This document shows positions 51,005-60,033 of a stretch of DNA of 64,000 nucleotides, piece by piece. The notes under the pieces are model-generated. The model was not told the DNA's origin, ran no database searches, and worked only from the letters and a program-made list of their open reading frames with translations. Source of the DNA: Bog-756 sp963830165 (lineage in GTDB: Bacteria; Actinomycetota; Acidimicrobiia; Acidimicrobiales; RAAP-2); contig CAWHKZ010000006.1 in assembly GCA_963830165.1 (NCBI GenBank), positions 62,001-126,000 of the forward strand, written 5' to 3'. The stretch's first letter is position 1. The number at the start of each line of letters is the position of its first letter. A program made the position numbers and the translations under genes.

Positions 51005-52765
51005 ATGCTCGACGTGGTCATCAAGGGGGGCACGGTGGTCGACGGGACCGGCGGCGCCGCGCTCACCGCCGATGTCGGGGTCCGCGAGGGACGCATCGTG
51101 GAGATCGGCTCCGTCTCCGGTGCCGCCACCGAGACCATCGACGCGGACGGCGCGCTGGTCACGCCCGGCTGGGTCGACGTGCACACCCACTACGACGGCC
51201 AGGTCACCTGGGACGACGTCCTGGAGCCCTCCGCGTCCAACGGGGTGACCACCGTGGTCATGGGCAATTGCGGCGTCGGGTTCGCGCCGGTGCGCCAGAC
51301 CGACCACGACGTCCTCATCGACCTGATGGAGGGGGTCGAGGACATCCCGGGCTCGGCGCTGAGCGTCGGCATGCCGTGGGGCAAGTGGGAGAGCTTCGGC
51401 GAGTACCTCGACCTGCTCGACGGCGGCCGCTACGCGGTCGACATCGCCGCCCAGGTGGCGCACGGCGCGGTGCGCTTCTACGTGATGGGTGAGCGGGGCG
51501 CGGCCAACGAGGACGCCACGGCGGAGGACATCGCCGCCATGTCGGCCATCGTGGGCGAGGCCATGGCCGCCGGTGCCGTCGGGTTCACCACGTCGCGCAC
51601 CATCGGCCACAAGGCCCGGTCGGGCCGGCCCGTCCCCGGCACCTACGCACCCGAGGAGGAGGTCCTGGCCTTCGCGCGGGCCCTGGGATCGGCGGGTCAC
51701 GGCGTGTTCGAGGCCATCGTGGCCGGGACGATCGGCACACTGGACCGCCTGGGTGGCGAACGGGCGAAGCCCCTCGAGGAGATGCCCCTGCTGGTGGCGG
51801 CCGGACGGGCCAGCGGCCGGCCGGTGACGTTCACCGTGGCCCAGCTGTTCGAGGACCCGGACCATTGGCGCCTGGTCCTCGACGCCGCCGCCGAGGCCAA
51901 CCGCCAGGGCGTGGAACTGCGCCCCCAGGTCATCCCCCGCTCGGTCACCATCATGACCAGCCTCGACACCTACCACCTGTTCATGGGCCGGCCCACCTAC
52001 CGCCGCATCGCCGACCTCCCGCTGGCCGCACGCGTCGCCGAGATGCGCCGCCCCGAGGTGCGGCGGGCGATCCTGTCCGAGGAGACCACGGCGGCCGGCG
52101 CCGCCGACTTCAGCGAGCTGATGGTCGAGCTGTTCCTGCCGGCCCTGCCGGTCACGTTCCCCCTGACCGACCCGGTCGAGTACGAGCCCAGCTTCGACCA
52201 GTCGGTGTGGGCCACGGCCACGGCCCGGGGCATCGACCCGGTCGGGTACATGTACGACCTGCTGCTGGAGGACGACGGCACGGCCTTCTACGCGCTGCTC
52301 GGGTCGAACTACGTGAACGGGACCCTCGACGTCTGTCGCGAGATGCTGCTCGACCCGAACACGGTGACGGGCCTCGGTGACGCCGGCGCCCACGTCAACC
52401 TCATCTCGGACTGCTCGGCGTCGACGTTCCACCTGACCCACTGGGCCCGTGACCGCACGGTGGGGGAGAGGCTGCCCCTCGAACTGCTGGTCCACAAGCT
52501 GAGCGGGGCCAACGCCGCCCTCTACGGCTTCGACGACCGGGGCACGGTCACGGTGGGCAAGCGGGCCGACCTCAACGTGGTCGACTTCGAGCACCTGCGG
52601 ATCCGCCCGCCGGTCCTGCGCCACGACCTGCCCACCGGGGTGAGCCGCATCCTGCAACCGGCCGAGGGCTACCTGGCCACCCTGGTCGACGGCCAGGTCA
52701 CCCGGCGCCACGATGCCGACACCGGGGCCCGGTCGGGCCGCCTGGTGCGTGGCTCCGCCGCCTGA
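51005..52765 (+). CDS. N-acyl-D-amino-acid deacylase-type amidohydrolase
   Basis: The 586-residue metal-dependent hydrolase has VVIKGGTVVDGTG (beta-sandwich start), TPGWVDVHTHYDGQVTWD (metal His pair), GNCGVGFAPVR, the later active-site region ELRPQVIPRSVTI, and GLGDAGAHVNLISDCSASTFHL (metal Asp) followed by GTVTVGKRADLNVVDFE. This is the D-aminoacylase branch, which usually removes acyl groups from D-amino acids, though relatives act on other amides. ATG 51005 follows GGAGG by 8 nt. The secreted protein gene is 12 bp downstream and may be co-transcribed. Confidence 0.87.
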   Translation: MLDVVIKGGTVVDGTGGAALTADVGVREGRIVEIGSVSGAATETIDADGALVTPGWVDVHTHYDGQVTWDDVLEPSASNGVTTVVMGNCGVGFAPVRQTDHDVLIDLMEGVEDIPGSALSVGMPWGKWESFGEYLDLLDGGRYAVDIAAQVAHGAVRFYVMGERGAANEDATAEDIAAMSAIVGEAMAAGAVGFTTSRTIGHKARSGRPVPGTYAPEEEVLAFARALGSAGHGVFEAIVAGTIGTLDRLGGERAKPLEEMPLLVAAGRASGRPVTFTVAQLFEDPDHWRLVLDAAAEANRQGVELRPQVIPRSVTIMTSLDTYHLFMGRPTYRRIADLPLAARVAEMRRPEVRRAILSEETTAAGAADFSELMVELFLPALPVTFPLTDPVEYEPSFDQSVWATATARGIDPVGYMYDLLLEDDGTAFYALLGSNYVNGTLDVCREMLLDPNTVTGLGDAGAHVNLISDCSASTFHLTHWARDRTVGERLPLELLVHKLSGANAALYGFDDRGTVTVGKRADLNVVDFEHLRIRPPVLRHDLPTGVSRILQPAEGYLATLVDGQVTRRHDADTGARSGRLVRGSAA

Positions 52766-52776
52766 GGGGTACTCGA

Positions 52777-53808
52777 ATGCGCCGCGCCCGTCGAGGCGGA
52801 ACCGATCGCCTGGCCGCCGCGGGTGCCGCTCTCGGCGCGCTGGCGCTGTGCGCCGGCGTCCTCGTGCCCGCCGGGCCCGCCGCCGCCGACCCGGGGACGG
52901 TGCTCCCCGGCACCACCTGCCCGGCGTTCCCGGCCGACAACGTCTGGAACACGCCGATCACCGACCTGCCCGTCGCCCCCGACAGCGCGACGTGGCTCGC
53001 CTCGATGGACGCATCGACGACCTTCCTCCATCCCGACTACGGCCCGTCCTCCCACCCGAAGAAGCCCTACGGCATCCCCTGGGAGATCGTCCCGACGGGC
53101 ACGGCGCTCGTCCCGGTCAGGTTCACCTACGCCTCCGAGAGCGACCCCGGCCCCTACCCGCTGTCGGCCACCACGCCGATCGAGCACGGTTCGGACCGCC
53201 ACGCCCTGATGGTCGATCCGGCCACCTGCACCCTGTACGAGACGTTCGACACCCACTACCACCCCGACGGGAAGTCGAAGGCCGGGTCGGGTGCCGTCTG
53301 GAGTCTCGGGTCCGACGCCCTGCGGCCGGCCGGGTGGACGTCGGCCGACGCCGCCGGCCTGCCCATCCTGCCCGGGTTGGTCAACTACGACGAGGTCGCC
53401 TCGGGGGCCATGGACCACGCCATCCGCTTCACCGTGGCCTGCACCCAGGAGTCCTACCTGTGGCCCGCCCGCCACGAGGCCGGTCAGGCGGACACCTCCT
53501 GCCCGCCGATGGGCGCCCGCTTCCGGCTCGACGCCTCGTTCACCCTGCCGGCCTCGGCGTGCGCGGCGTTCTGCCAGACGGTCCTCACCACGATGAAGAC
53601 CTACGGGATGATCGTGGCCGACAACGGGTCGAACTGGTTCTTCCAGGGCACGGCCGACACCCGGTGGACGGACACCGAGGTGGACCAGCTCAAGCAGATC
53701 CCGGCCGCCGCCTTCGAGGCCGTCGACGAGTCGTGCCTGCAGGTGTCGGCCGGCTCCGGCCAGGCGCGGCAACCGGGCACGGCGGCCTACACCGCGGCCT
53801 GCGGCTGA
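52777..53808 (+). CDS. Secreted protein of unknown function
   Basis: The 343-residue product has a signal peptide of about 37 residues (basic start MRRARRGGTDR, hydrophobic core, cleavage after PAAA). The mature part begins with CPAFPADNVWNTPITDLPVAPDSA, a start seen in uncharacterised exported actinobacterial proteins, and contains HYHPDGKSKAGSGAVWSLGSDALRP and DNGSNWFFQGTADTRW. About six Cys could form disulfides. The fold and function are not recognised. Only 12 bp separate it from the amidohydrolase gene. Confidence 0.75.
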   Translation: MRRARRGGTDRLAAAGAALGALALCAGVLVPAGPAAADPGTVLPGTTCPAFPADNVWNTPITDLPVAPDSATWLASMDASTTFLHPDYGPSSHPKKPYGIPWEIVPTGTALVPVRFTYASESDPGPYPLSATTPIEHGSDRHALMVDPATCTLYETFDTHYHPDGKSKAGSGAVWSLGSDALRPAGWTSADAAGLPILPGLVNYDEVASGAMDHAIRFTVACTQESYLWPARHEAGQADTSCPPMGARFRLDASFTLPASACAAFCQTVLTTMKTYGMIVADNGSNWFFQGTADTRWTDTEVDQLKQIPAAAFEAVDESCLQVSAGSGQARQPGTAAYTAACG

Positions 53809-54097
53809 GCCCGCTCCGGTCCGGTTGCCCGGTCACCGGGCGGCGGCCAGGATGGCCCATGGCCTCCGACCCGGTGCGGACGGCGCCCGACCGCCCCGCC
53901 GACCGCCCTCGACCTGGTCGTCCCGTTCCTCCTCGAGCTGTCCGACCGGGCCGAGCCCGTCGCGCTCGGCGCTGGCCCTGACCGGCCGGGCCCCGGTGGT
54001 CACCTGCAACGTCCTCGGCTGACGGCCGCCGTCCCCGACGTGCGTGCCGCGGTGGCCGTACGCTGAGCGGGGGCCCAGACCGGGGGAGCGTGCGTCC

Positions 54098-54598
54098 GTG
54101 CAGTTCACCGTCACCGAGACCATCGCCGCCGCACGTGCCGACGTCGTGCGCGCCCTGGCCGACCCGGGCTACTACCTCGGCCTCGGCGACGCCTCGAGTT
54201 CGGTGCGCGCCCCGGAACTGCTGTCGTCCTCGACGGAAGCCGGGACGCTGCGGGTGCGCGTGCGCTACGCCTTCGCCGGCACCATCACCGGGCCGGCGGC
54301 CCGGGTGGTCGACGTCGACAAGCTGACCTGGGTGATCGAGACCACCTACGACACCGCCTCCCACCGAGGCCGCCTGGTGGTGGTGCCCGACAACTACGGC
54401 GGGATGCTCAGCTGTGACGGGACCCTGGCCCTGGACGGATCGGGCGGGACGACCACCGAAACCGTGGCCGGCCGGCTCGAGGTGCGGATTCCGCTGGTCT
54501 CCCGGTCGGCCGAGAAGGCCATCTTCGGAGGGTTCACGAAGCAGCTCGACCTCGAGGCCGCCGCCCTGGCCGCCTGGTGCGCCGCCCATCCGGCCTGA
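54098..54598 (+). CDS. DUF2505 family protein
   Basis: The 166-residue protein starts VQFTVTETIAAARADVVRALADPGYYLGLG, then VRVRYAFAGTITGPAARVVDVDKLTWVIET and IFGGFTKQLDLEAAAL, the SRPBCC-like fold of the actinobacterial DUF2505 family. Function unknown, possibly lipid or small-ligand binding. GTG 54098 lies after GGGGGAGCG; TACGCT about 35 nt upstream is a possible -10. Confidence 0.8.
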   Translation: MQFTVTETIAAARADVVRALADPGYYLGLGDASSSVRAPELLSSSTEAGTLRVRVRYAFAGTITGPAARVVDVDKLTWVIETTYDTASHRGRLVVVPDNYGGMLSCDGTLALDGSGGTTTETVAGRLEVRIPLVSRSAEKAIFGGFTKQLDLEAAALAAWCAAHPA

Positions 54599-54673
54599 CG
54601 GGACGGTTCCGCTCAAGTCCCGCGGCCACATGCCGATCCTCCAGGTATAGGTTCCCGTCCGGAGGTGGCGATC

Positions 54674-54841
54674 GTGACCCAGTCAGAAGCGTTCAGGACC
54701 TGTCCCTACTGTGGGGCGCAGGACGTACCCAAGCTGGTCGTGTACCCCCGCCTGGTTTCGGGCTCGGCCACCAGCTGGAAGTGCCGGTCGTGCGACGGCT
54801 ACTGGTCCGACACCCAGGTGGTGCTCCTGCGGGCGTCCTGA
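54674..54841 (+). CDS. Small zinc-ribbon protein (55 aa)
   Basis: GTG 54674 follows GGAGGTGGCGATC, and TATAGG just upstream is a plausible -10. The product has CPYCGAQ near residue 10 and CRSCDGYW near residue 37, a four-Cys zinc ribbon, between polar segments. It may bind nucleic acid or a protein partner; no specific family is recognised. Confidence 0.7.
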   Translation: MTQSEAFRTCPYCGAQDVPKLVVYPRLVSGSATSWKCRSCDGYWSDTQVVLLRAS

Positions 54842-54879
54842 GCGGCGCGACGGGCCGGCCGGAGCCGGGCGCGCGTTCC

Positions 54880-55515
54880 TCAGGCGGCGTCCCCCTGGGC
54901 CATGAGGAGGCCGACCATCTCGTACATGGCGACCAGGACCTCCTCGGCCTCGTCCGGGGTCGTGCCCAGGAGATCGCCGAAGGCCTCGTTGCCCATCGTG
55001 TAGGTCAGGAACACATTGGCGCAGATGGGCAGGTACCTGCCCTCGAGCCCGGTCTCGCGGGAGATGGCCCGCTCGACGGCGACGACCAACGGGGACCGAC
55101 CCTCCCGCGGACGGGCGGGCGGCATGGTGCGCCCGGTCAGGTACCGGTAGAGCTTGAACCACAGGGTGACCTCGGGCCGCGACGTCATCCGGGTCAGTCG
55201 GGTGCCTGACTGGTCGAGGCGCAACAGCGGCATGCCGCTGTCGATGAGCTCGCCGAGCCGCACGCCGAGCTCGTCGGCCGCGGCCCACATCAGGCCGTCG
55301 CGACTGCCGAAGTAGCGGGTGATGTAGTTGGTGGCCGTTCCGGACGCATCGGCGATCATGCGGCTGGTGACTTCGTGCACGTCGTAGCGCCCGACCAGGT
55401 CGATGGTGGCGTGGATCATCCTCGCCTCGTTGGCGATCCGGATCGGGAGCCGGCGCCTGGACGTCGATTCGTGGGGGTGCATGTCCGTCTCCCGGGCCTG
55501 CGCATGGGTGCTCAT
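54880..55515 (-). CDS. TetR-family regulator (paralogue 1)
   Basis: The 211-residue protein has RRRLPIRIANEARMIHATIDLVGRYDVHEVTSRMIADASGTATNYITRYFGSRDGLMWAA as its HTH. It is similar along its whole length to the next gene upstream (same IANE..MI.ATI.LV.....TSRMIA..SGTATNYI.RYFG.RD start and PEVTLWFKL.RYL middle), so the pair arose by duplication. TAGGGT lies 7 nt before the ATG. The ligand is unknown. Confidence 0.83.
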   Translation of the reverse strand: MSTHAQARETDMHPHESTSRRRLPIRIANEARMIHATIDLVGRYDVHEVTSRMIADASGTATNYITRYFGSRDGLMWAAADELGVRLGELIDSGMPLLRLDQSGTRLTRMTSRPEVTLWFKLYRYLTGRTMPPARPREGRSPLVVAVERAISRETGLEGRYLPICANVFLTYTMGNEAFGDLLGTTPDEAEEVLVAMYEMVGLLMAQGDAA

Positions 55516-55522
55516 TTGGTCG

Positions 55523-55528
55523 ACCCTA
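55523..55528 (-). promoter_or_regulatory. -10 box of tetR paralogue 1 (leaderless)
   Basis: TAGGGT on the minus strand, 7 nt before ATG 55515. Confidence 0.4.
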
Positions 55529-55549
55529 GATCCCTATGGTGTCAAATTC

Positions 55550-55569
55550 GTTGCGCAAACTGGTGCAAC
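55550..55569. promoter_or_regulatory. Dyad upstream of tetR paralogue 1
   Basis: GTTGCGC, 6 nt, GTGCAAC (6 of 7 positions symmetric) lies about 35-55 bp before the ATG and just beyond the end of paralogue 2; a candidate operator for one of the two TetR proteins. Confidence 0.4.
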
Positions 55570-55585
55570 TCGGTGAATATCGCAT

Positions 55586-56209
55586 TCACGGTTCGCGGCC
55601 GATCTGGTGATCCCGCTGGGTCTCGGCGATGGAGCCGAGCCTGGCCAGGGCCCGCCCGCCCTCCTCCTGGCTGGTCCCGAGCAAGGGGCCGAAGGCGAGG
55701 CCGCCCATGATGTAGGTGAGGAACACGTTGGCCCAGAACCGCGCGTCCTCGCCCTCGATCCGGAGCATCCGGGCCACCGCGGCCTCGCAGGCGTCGACCA
55801 CCGGCGGCCGGGAGCCCGGCCCACGGGCGGCCACCAGGTTCCGGGTCGCCAGGTAGCGGGAGAGCTTGAACCACAGCGTGACCTCGGGCAGGGCCACCAC
55901 CTCCTCCAGGAAGGCCAGCGGCTGATCGAGGTGTGGTCGGGTCCCGAACACGTCGATCTGCTCGGCGATCCGGATGCCCAGCTCCAGGGCGGTGGCGGCG
56001 AGCAGTGCGTCGCGCCCGCCGAAGTAGCGCGAGATGTAGTTGGTGGCGGTGCCCGACCGTTCCGCGATCATCCGGCTGGTGATCTGCCCGACCGGGTACT
56101 CGACGACGAGCTCGATCGTCGCCCGGATCATCTTCTTCTCGTTGGCGATCTGGATGGGCCGACGCCGTCTGTTCGTCTCCGCCAGTTCGCGTTCGGCTGT
56201 CCCGGTCAT
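55586..56209 (-). CDS. TetR-family regulator (paralogue 2)
   Basis: The 207-residue protein has RRRPIQIANEKKMIRATIELVVEYPVGQITSRMIAERSGTATNYISRYFGGRDALLAAT as HTH and VTLWFKLSRYLATRN in the ligand domain. It is a tandem duplicate of the gene at 54880-55515. ATG 56209 is used; the frame continues upstream to about 56284. Dyads lie just upstream. Confidence 0.83.
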   Translation of the reverse strand: MTGTAERELAETNRRRRPIQIANEKKMIRATIELVVEYPVGQITSRMIAERSGTATNYISRYFGGRDALLAATALELGIRIAEQIDVFGTRPHLDQPLAFLEEVVALPEVTLWFKLSRYLATRNLVAARGPGSRPPVVDACEAAVARMLRIEGEDARFWANVFLTYIMGGLAFGPLLGTSQEEGGRALARLGSIAETQRDHQIGREP

Positions 56210-56292
56210 GGGTGCGTCTCGCAACTCTCTCCGGGTCCTCCACACGACCGTCCGGACCCTTGGGTGCCACAGTTGTAGCACCATGGCGGCGT

Positions 56293-56308
56293 TGAAACAC
56301 GGGTTTCA
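56293..56308. promoter_or_regulatory. Dyad upstream of tetR paralogue 2
   Basis: TGAAAC-ACGG-GTTTCA is a perfect 6-bp-arm inverted repeat, about 85 bp before ATG 56209. A second dyad GGTGC-N10-GCACC lies at 56263-56282. Either could be the TetR site or an upstream promoter element. Confidence 0.45.
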
Positions 56309-56329
56309 CAATTGCAGGTGGACGCCGCG

Positions 56330-57001
56330 TCAACCCGGGTAGCGGGCGGCCGCGGCGACCCAGTCCGAGGCGATGGCCTGGCGGGCCGTGGCCAGGGGGA
56401 GCTTCCCGGCGCAGACGAGCTCCCGCAGGGTGTCCTCGAGGTCGTCCTTGGCATTGTGGGTGGAGGTGGCGTCGGGGTCGTCGTTGGGCTCCACCCACAG
56501 GTTGGCCGGGTCGTCGGGATCTCCGCCCAGCTCGAGGGGGATCAGGTGGTCGTACTCCGCCGTGGCGAACGGACCGGTGTAGCCGTAGGCCGCGGCCGAG
56601 GCCTCCTTCTCGGGGCCGGTCACGCCCTCGGGGGGCCGCACGGTCGCCGTCCAACCCGCCTTGCAGATCGTGGACCCGATGTCGGACTGGGTGACGGCGG
56701 GGTCGACGGCCCCCGGCGTGCACCTCGGGTCGGGCAGGGGATCCCGCCCCACCCACGAGTAGTGGCAGGTGCCGGGGGCGGGCTGTGGTTCGACCGAGTA
56801 GACCGCCCGGGCGCCCGGCCCCACGAGGATCGTCGTGTCCGCCGCCGCCGCCGCTGCGGGGGTGGTGACCGCCGCCGCCGGCCCCGTCGCTGCGGTCGGA
56901 CCGCCGGTGGCCGCAGGTGGGGTGGCCCCGCAACCGGCGGCCGCTACGGCCAGGACGGCGATGCCCACCGCCGCGGCGAGCGCCGCGGGTGGGCGGCTCA
57001 T
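56330..57001 (-). CDS. Lipoprotein with an HNH-like DHxxPLxxGG motif
   Basis: In the 223-residue protein a lipoprotein signal ends in AVAAAGC (Cys about 28) and is followed by a low-complexity Ala/Thr/Pro linker. The mature domain has paired Cys and YDHLIPLELGGDPDDPANLWVEPN, which resembles the DH..P...GG core of HNH nucleases but without the full ligand set. Its ATG overlaps the sbcC stop by 4 bp (ATGA). Physically it belongs to the sbcDC operon although it should sit outside the membrane. Function is unknown. Confidence 0.7.
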   Translation of the reverse strand: MSRPPAALAAAVGIAVLAVAAAGCGATPPAATGGPTAATGPAAAVTTPAAAAAADTTILVGPGARAVYSVEPQPAPGTCHYSWVGRDPLPDPRCTPGAVDPAVTQSDIGSTICKAGWTATVRPPEGVTGPEKEASAAAYGYTGPFATAEYDHLIPLELGGDPDDPANLWVEPNDDPDATSTHNAKDDLEDTLRELVCAGKLPLATARQAIASDWVAAAARYPG

Positions 57002-60000
57002 GCGTCGGGATAGTGGATGGTCGCCTCGGACCCCCTGCTCGTCGGGGCGATCGTGATCCCGGTCGGGAGCGCGTCCTTCAGCTCCTGGACGTGGCTGATG
57101 ACGCCGACCATCCTCCCGCCGTCCTGGAGCGACCGCAGGACGTCGATGACGGTGTCGAGGGAGTCGCCGTCGAGGGAGCCGAACCCCTCGTCCACGAAGA
57201 GGGCGCCGATCGAGTAGTTCGACCCGGCCGACACCACGTCGGCCAGTCCGAGGGCCAGGGCCAGGGCGGCCATGAAGGTCTCGCCCCCCGAGAGCGTCGT
57301 GGCCGGGCGCGACTGGCCGGTCTCGGCGTCGAGCGCCGAGATGTCGAGGCCCCACGGCCGGCGCCCGTCGGCGTGCTCGCCACTGAGGTCGAGCGCGTAC
57401 CGGCCGTTCGTCATCGTGTGGAGGCGGCGGTTGGCGTGGGCGAGGACCTGGCGCAGGTAGTAGGCGAGCACCCAGTTCTTGAGGGAGAGCCGGGTGGCGT
57501 CGGGCCCGGCGCCGAGGCCGGCGCACAGGCCGGCCAGGGTGTCCGCCTCCTCCTTGGCCGCCAGTGCGTCGGCGGCTGCCGCCGCGCCGCCGGTGAGCTC
57601 GGCCACCGCCGCGTCGATCATGGCCAGCCGGCCATCCAGCGCGGCCACGCGCCCGACCAGCGAGTTGTGCACCTCGCCCGCCGCCCGCTCGGCCAGGAGG
57701 GCGGGCGTCAGATCGGGCTCCTCCTCGGGCCCGCCGTCGGCCGCGTAGGCGGCGATGCGGGCGGCCACCTCGCGGCGGCGGTCGGCCCGCGCCGCGAGGG
57801 CCGAGCGGGCGGCCTCGATCTCGGCGGCGCTGCGGGACCAGCGCTCGAGCCCGCCCGGGTCGTCGACCCCGAACTCGGCCATGGCGTCGGCCAGGACGCC
57901 GAGCTGCTGGGAGCGGGCCGCGGCGGCCGTCGCGGTCGACTCGAGGTTGGCGGCGAGCGTGGTCACGGCGTCGGCCAGGACCCGGCGGGCCCGGGCCGCC
58001 TCGGCCGTCGACGCCAGGAGGCCGTGCTCGTCGACGAAGGCGTCGCGGTCGGCCTCCCACCGGGCCCTCCGCTCGGTCAGCCCGCCGGCCCGCCCGTCGA
58101 GGGCGGAGCGTCGGCGTCCGATCTCGGCGGTCATGGTGGCGGCCGCCCCGCTCAGGCGCAGCAGCTCGGCGGCCTGTGCCTCGGCGGCCCCGGCGTCGGC
58201 GTCGACGGCCTCGAGGTCGGCGCGGGCCGCAGCCAGCCGCGCGGCCACGTCGGCCCCTCCGGCGATGTCGGGGAGCGCGTCGAGGGCGCCGCGGGCCTCG
58301 GCCACCTGGACCTCGAGGTGCCTGCGCTCGTCGCCGACCTCCCGGGCCGCCGCCTCCGCCGCCTCGAGCTCGTCGTCCCCCGGGCCGCCGTCCGCCGCCA
58401 CGGCGGGGTCGGGATGGTCGGTGGCCCCGCAGGTCGGGCACGGCCGGCCGTCGACCAGGTGGGTGGCCAGCCGTCCGGCCAGGCCCGACCTCCACCGCTC
58501 CCGGACGGTGGAGGCCCGCTCCTCGGCCTCGGCCAGCCGGACGGCAGCCGCCTCGAGCCGGTCGGCCAGCTCGGCCAGGCGCCGCGCGGCCTGGGACCGC
58601 GCCTCGACACCGGCGACCTCGTGCCCGAGCCGCTCGACCAGCGCCGCCGCGGCGGGGCGGGCCGCCGTCCGCGTCGCCAGGTCGGCCAGCGCCGCCTCGG
58701 TGGCCGTCACCCGGTCGGTCGTCCCCCCCAGCTCCTCGACCAGGCCGGCCAGGGCCGCGGTGTCGTCGGCCAGCTCCCGCTCCCCGGCCTCGAGTTCCCG
58801 GGCGGCGCGACCGAGGGTGACGAAGATCCCGTCGGCCCGTTCGAGGGCCACGGCCTCGGCGTTCAGCCCCGAGGCGAGCAGGTGGGCGGGCGTGGCCCCG
58901 TCGAGCGCGGAGCGCTCGTAGCCGTCGACCCAGGCGGCATCGACCGTCGCCAGGAGGCGCCGCCGCTCCACGTCGAGGGCGGCGAGCTGGTCGGTGGCGC
59001 CCCGCCAGGCGGCCAGTGCCCCGGACAGCGTTGCCACCTGGACCGACCGGTCGAGCTCACGGGCCGCCTCGGCGTCGGCGCCGTGCTGGACGATGTGGGA
59101 CCGGGCCTCGGCGACGTCGGTCCGCCACCGCTCCCACCGTTCGACGGCCACACGCACCTCGGCCAGCCGGGTCCGGGTCGCGGCACAGGCGGCGTCCGCC
59201 GCGTCCCGGTCGGCGGCCACCGAGTCCAGGACCCCGACCAGCTCGACGCGCAGCTCGGGAAGACGGGCCAGGTCCACGTCGTCGCCGGGTGGTCCGTCAC
59301 CCGGTGGTCCGTCACCCGGTGGTCCGTCGCCCGGTCCGGCGCCGGGCGTGTCCCGGGCGGCCTCCCGGAAGGCCGCCACCTCGGCCCGGATGCGCTCCTC
59401 GGTCGCCTCCCGGCCCCGCGTCAGCTTCTCGTAGGCCTCGCGGCGGTCCGAAGCGAGCTGGCGCAGCGCGTCGGTGGTGCGGAGGTAGACGTCGACCGGG
59501 AACAGCTTGGCCAGCAGGTCGGCGCGCTCCTGGGTCTTGGCCTTCAGGACCTCCTCGAACTTCCCCTGGGGGATGAGCACGACTTGCTCGAACTGGGCCT
59601 TGTCGAGGCCGACCAGCTCGTCGATCCGGTCCGCCACCTCGCGCTTGCGGGTGAGGGCGCGCCCGTCGGTGCCGGCCTCGGCCAGGACGACCTTCGAGGC
59701 GTCCTCGACGAGGCCGGTGGACGACCGACCGCTCGGCCGGGTCTGGGCCGGTGAGCGGGTGAGCACCCAGCGGCGCCCCTCGGCCTCGAACTCGAGGGTG
59801 ACCTCGGTCCGGGTGGACACGTCCGCGTACTGGCTGCGGACGTGGCTGTTGACCCGGAACCCGGGCAGGTCGTCGTAGAGGGCGTAGACGATGGCGTCGA
59901 AGATGGTCGACTTGCCCGCCCCGGTCGGGCCGGTGATCGAGAAGACGCCGTGGTGCCCGAGCCGGGCGAAGTCGATGGCGAACTCGCCCGCGTAGGAGCC

Positions 60001-60033
60001 GAAGGCCTGGAGCCGGAGGGCGAGGGGCCTCAC
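56998..60033 (-). CDS. sbcC: Nuclease complex subunit SbcC (Rad50-like)
   Basis: This is a 1011-residue SMC-like ATPase. N-terminal LRLQAFGSYAGEFAIDFARL and GPTGAGKSTIFDAIVYALYD (Walker A), then long Ala/Glu/Arg-rich coiled coils on both sides of the zinc hook RPCPTCGATDHP (about residue 530), and C-terminal LSGGETFMAALALALGLADVV and ALFVDEGFGSLDGDSLD (signature and Walker B). With SbcD it opens hairpins and double-strand ends. The GTG overlaps the sbcD stop (GTGA). A short 15-bp repeat gives GDGPP units near residue 240. Confidence 0.93.
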   Translation of the reverse strand: MRPLALRLQAFGSYAGEFAIDFARLGHHGVFSITGPTGAGKSTIFDAIVYALYDDLPGFRVNSHVRSQYADVSTRTEVTLEFEAEGRRWVLTRSPAQTRPSGRSSTGLVEDASKVVLAEAGTDGRALTRKREVADRIDELVGLDKAQFEQVVLIPQGKFEEVLKAKTQERADLLAKLFPVDVYLRTTDALRQLASDRREAYEKLTRGREATEERIRAEVAAFREAARDTPGAGPGDGPPGDGPPGDGPPGDDVDLARLPELRVELVGVLDSVAADRDAADAACAATRTRLAEVRVAVERWERWRTDVAEARSHIVQHGADAEAARELDRSVQVATLSGALAAWRGATDQLAALDVERRRLLATVDAAWVDGYERSALDGATPAHLLASGLNAEAVALERADGIFVTLGRAARELEAGERELADDTAALAGLVEELGGTTDRVTATEAALADLATRTAARPAAAALVERLGHEVAGVEARSQAARRLAELADRLEAAAVRLAEAEERASTVRERWRSGLAGRLATHLVDGRPCPTCGATDHPDPAVAADGGPGDDELEAAEAAAREVGDERRHLEVQVAEARGALDALPDIAGGADVAARLAAARADLEAVDADAGAAEAQAAELLRLSGAAATMTAEIGRRRSALDGRAGGLTERRARWEADRDAFVDEHGLLASTAEAARARRVLADAVTTLAANLESTATAAAARSQQLGVLADAMAEFGVDDPGGLERWSRSAAEIEAARSALAARADRRREVAARIAAYAADGGPEEEPDLTPALLAERAAGEVHNSLVGRVAALDGRLAMIDAAVAELTGGAAAAADALAAKEEADTLAGLCAGLGAGPDATRLSLKNWVLAYYLRQVLAHANRRLHTMTNGRYALDLSGEHADGRRPWGLDISALDAETGQSRPATTLSGGETFMAALALALGLADVVSAGSNYSIGALFVDEGFGSLDGDSLDTVIDVLRSLQDGGRMVGVISHVQELKDALPTGITIAPTSRGSEATIHYPDA
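59284..59334. repeat. Three-unit 15-bp tandem repeat inside sbcC
   Basis: CGGTGGTCCGTCACC repeated three times with one change in the last unit; in frame (15 bp), it codes a Gly-Asp-Gly-Pro-Pro repeat in the coiled-coil region, so copy number changes would keep the frame. Confidence 0.8.

Noticed and set aside
53825..54022. A 65-residue ORF between the secreted protein and DUF2505 genes
   Set aside because: Ser/Pro/Arg low-complexity translation without ribosome binding site or family; the 289-bp gap otherwise shows nothing apart from the DUF2505 leader.
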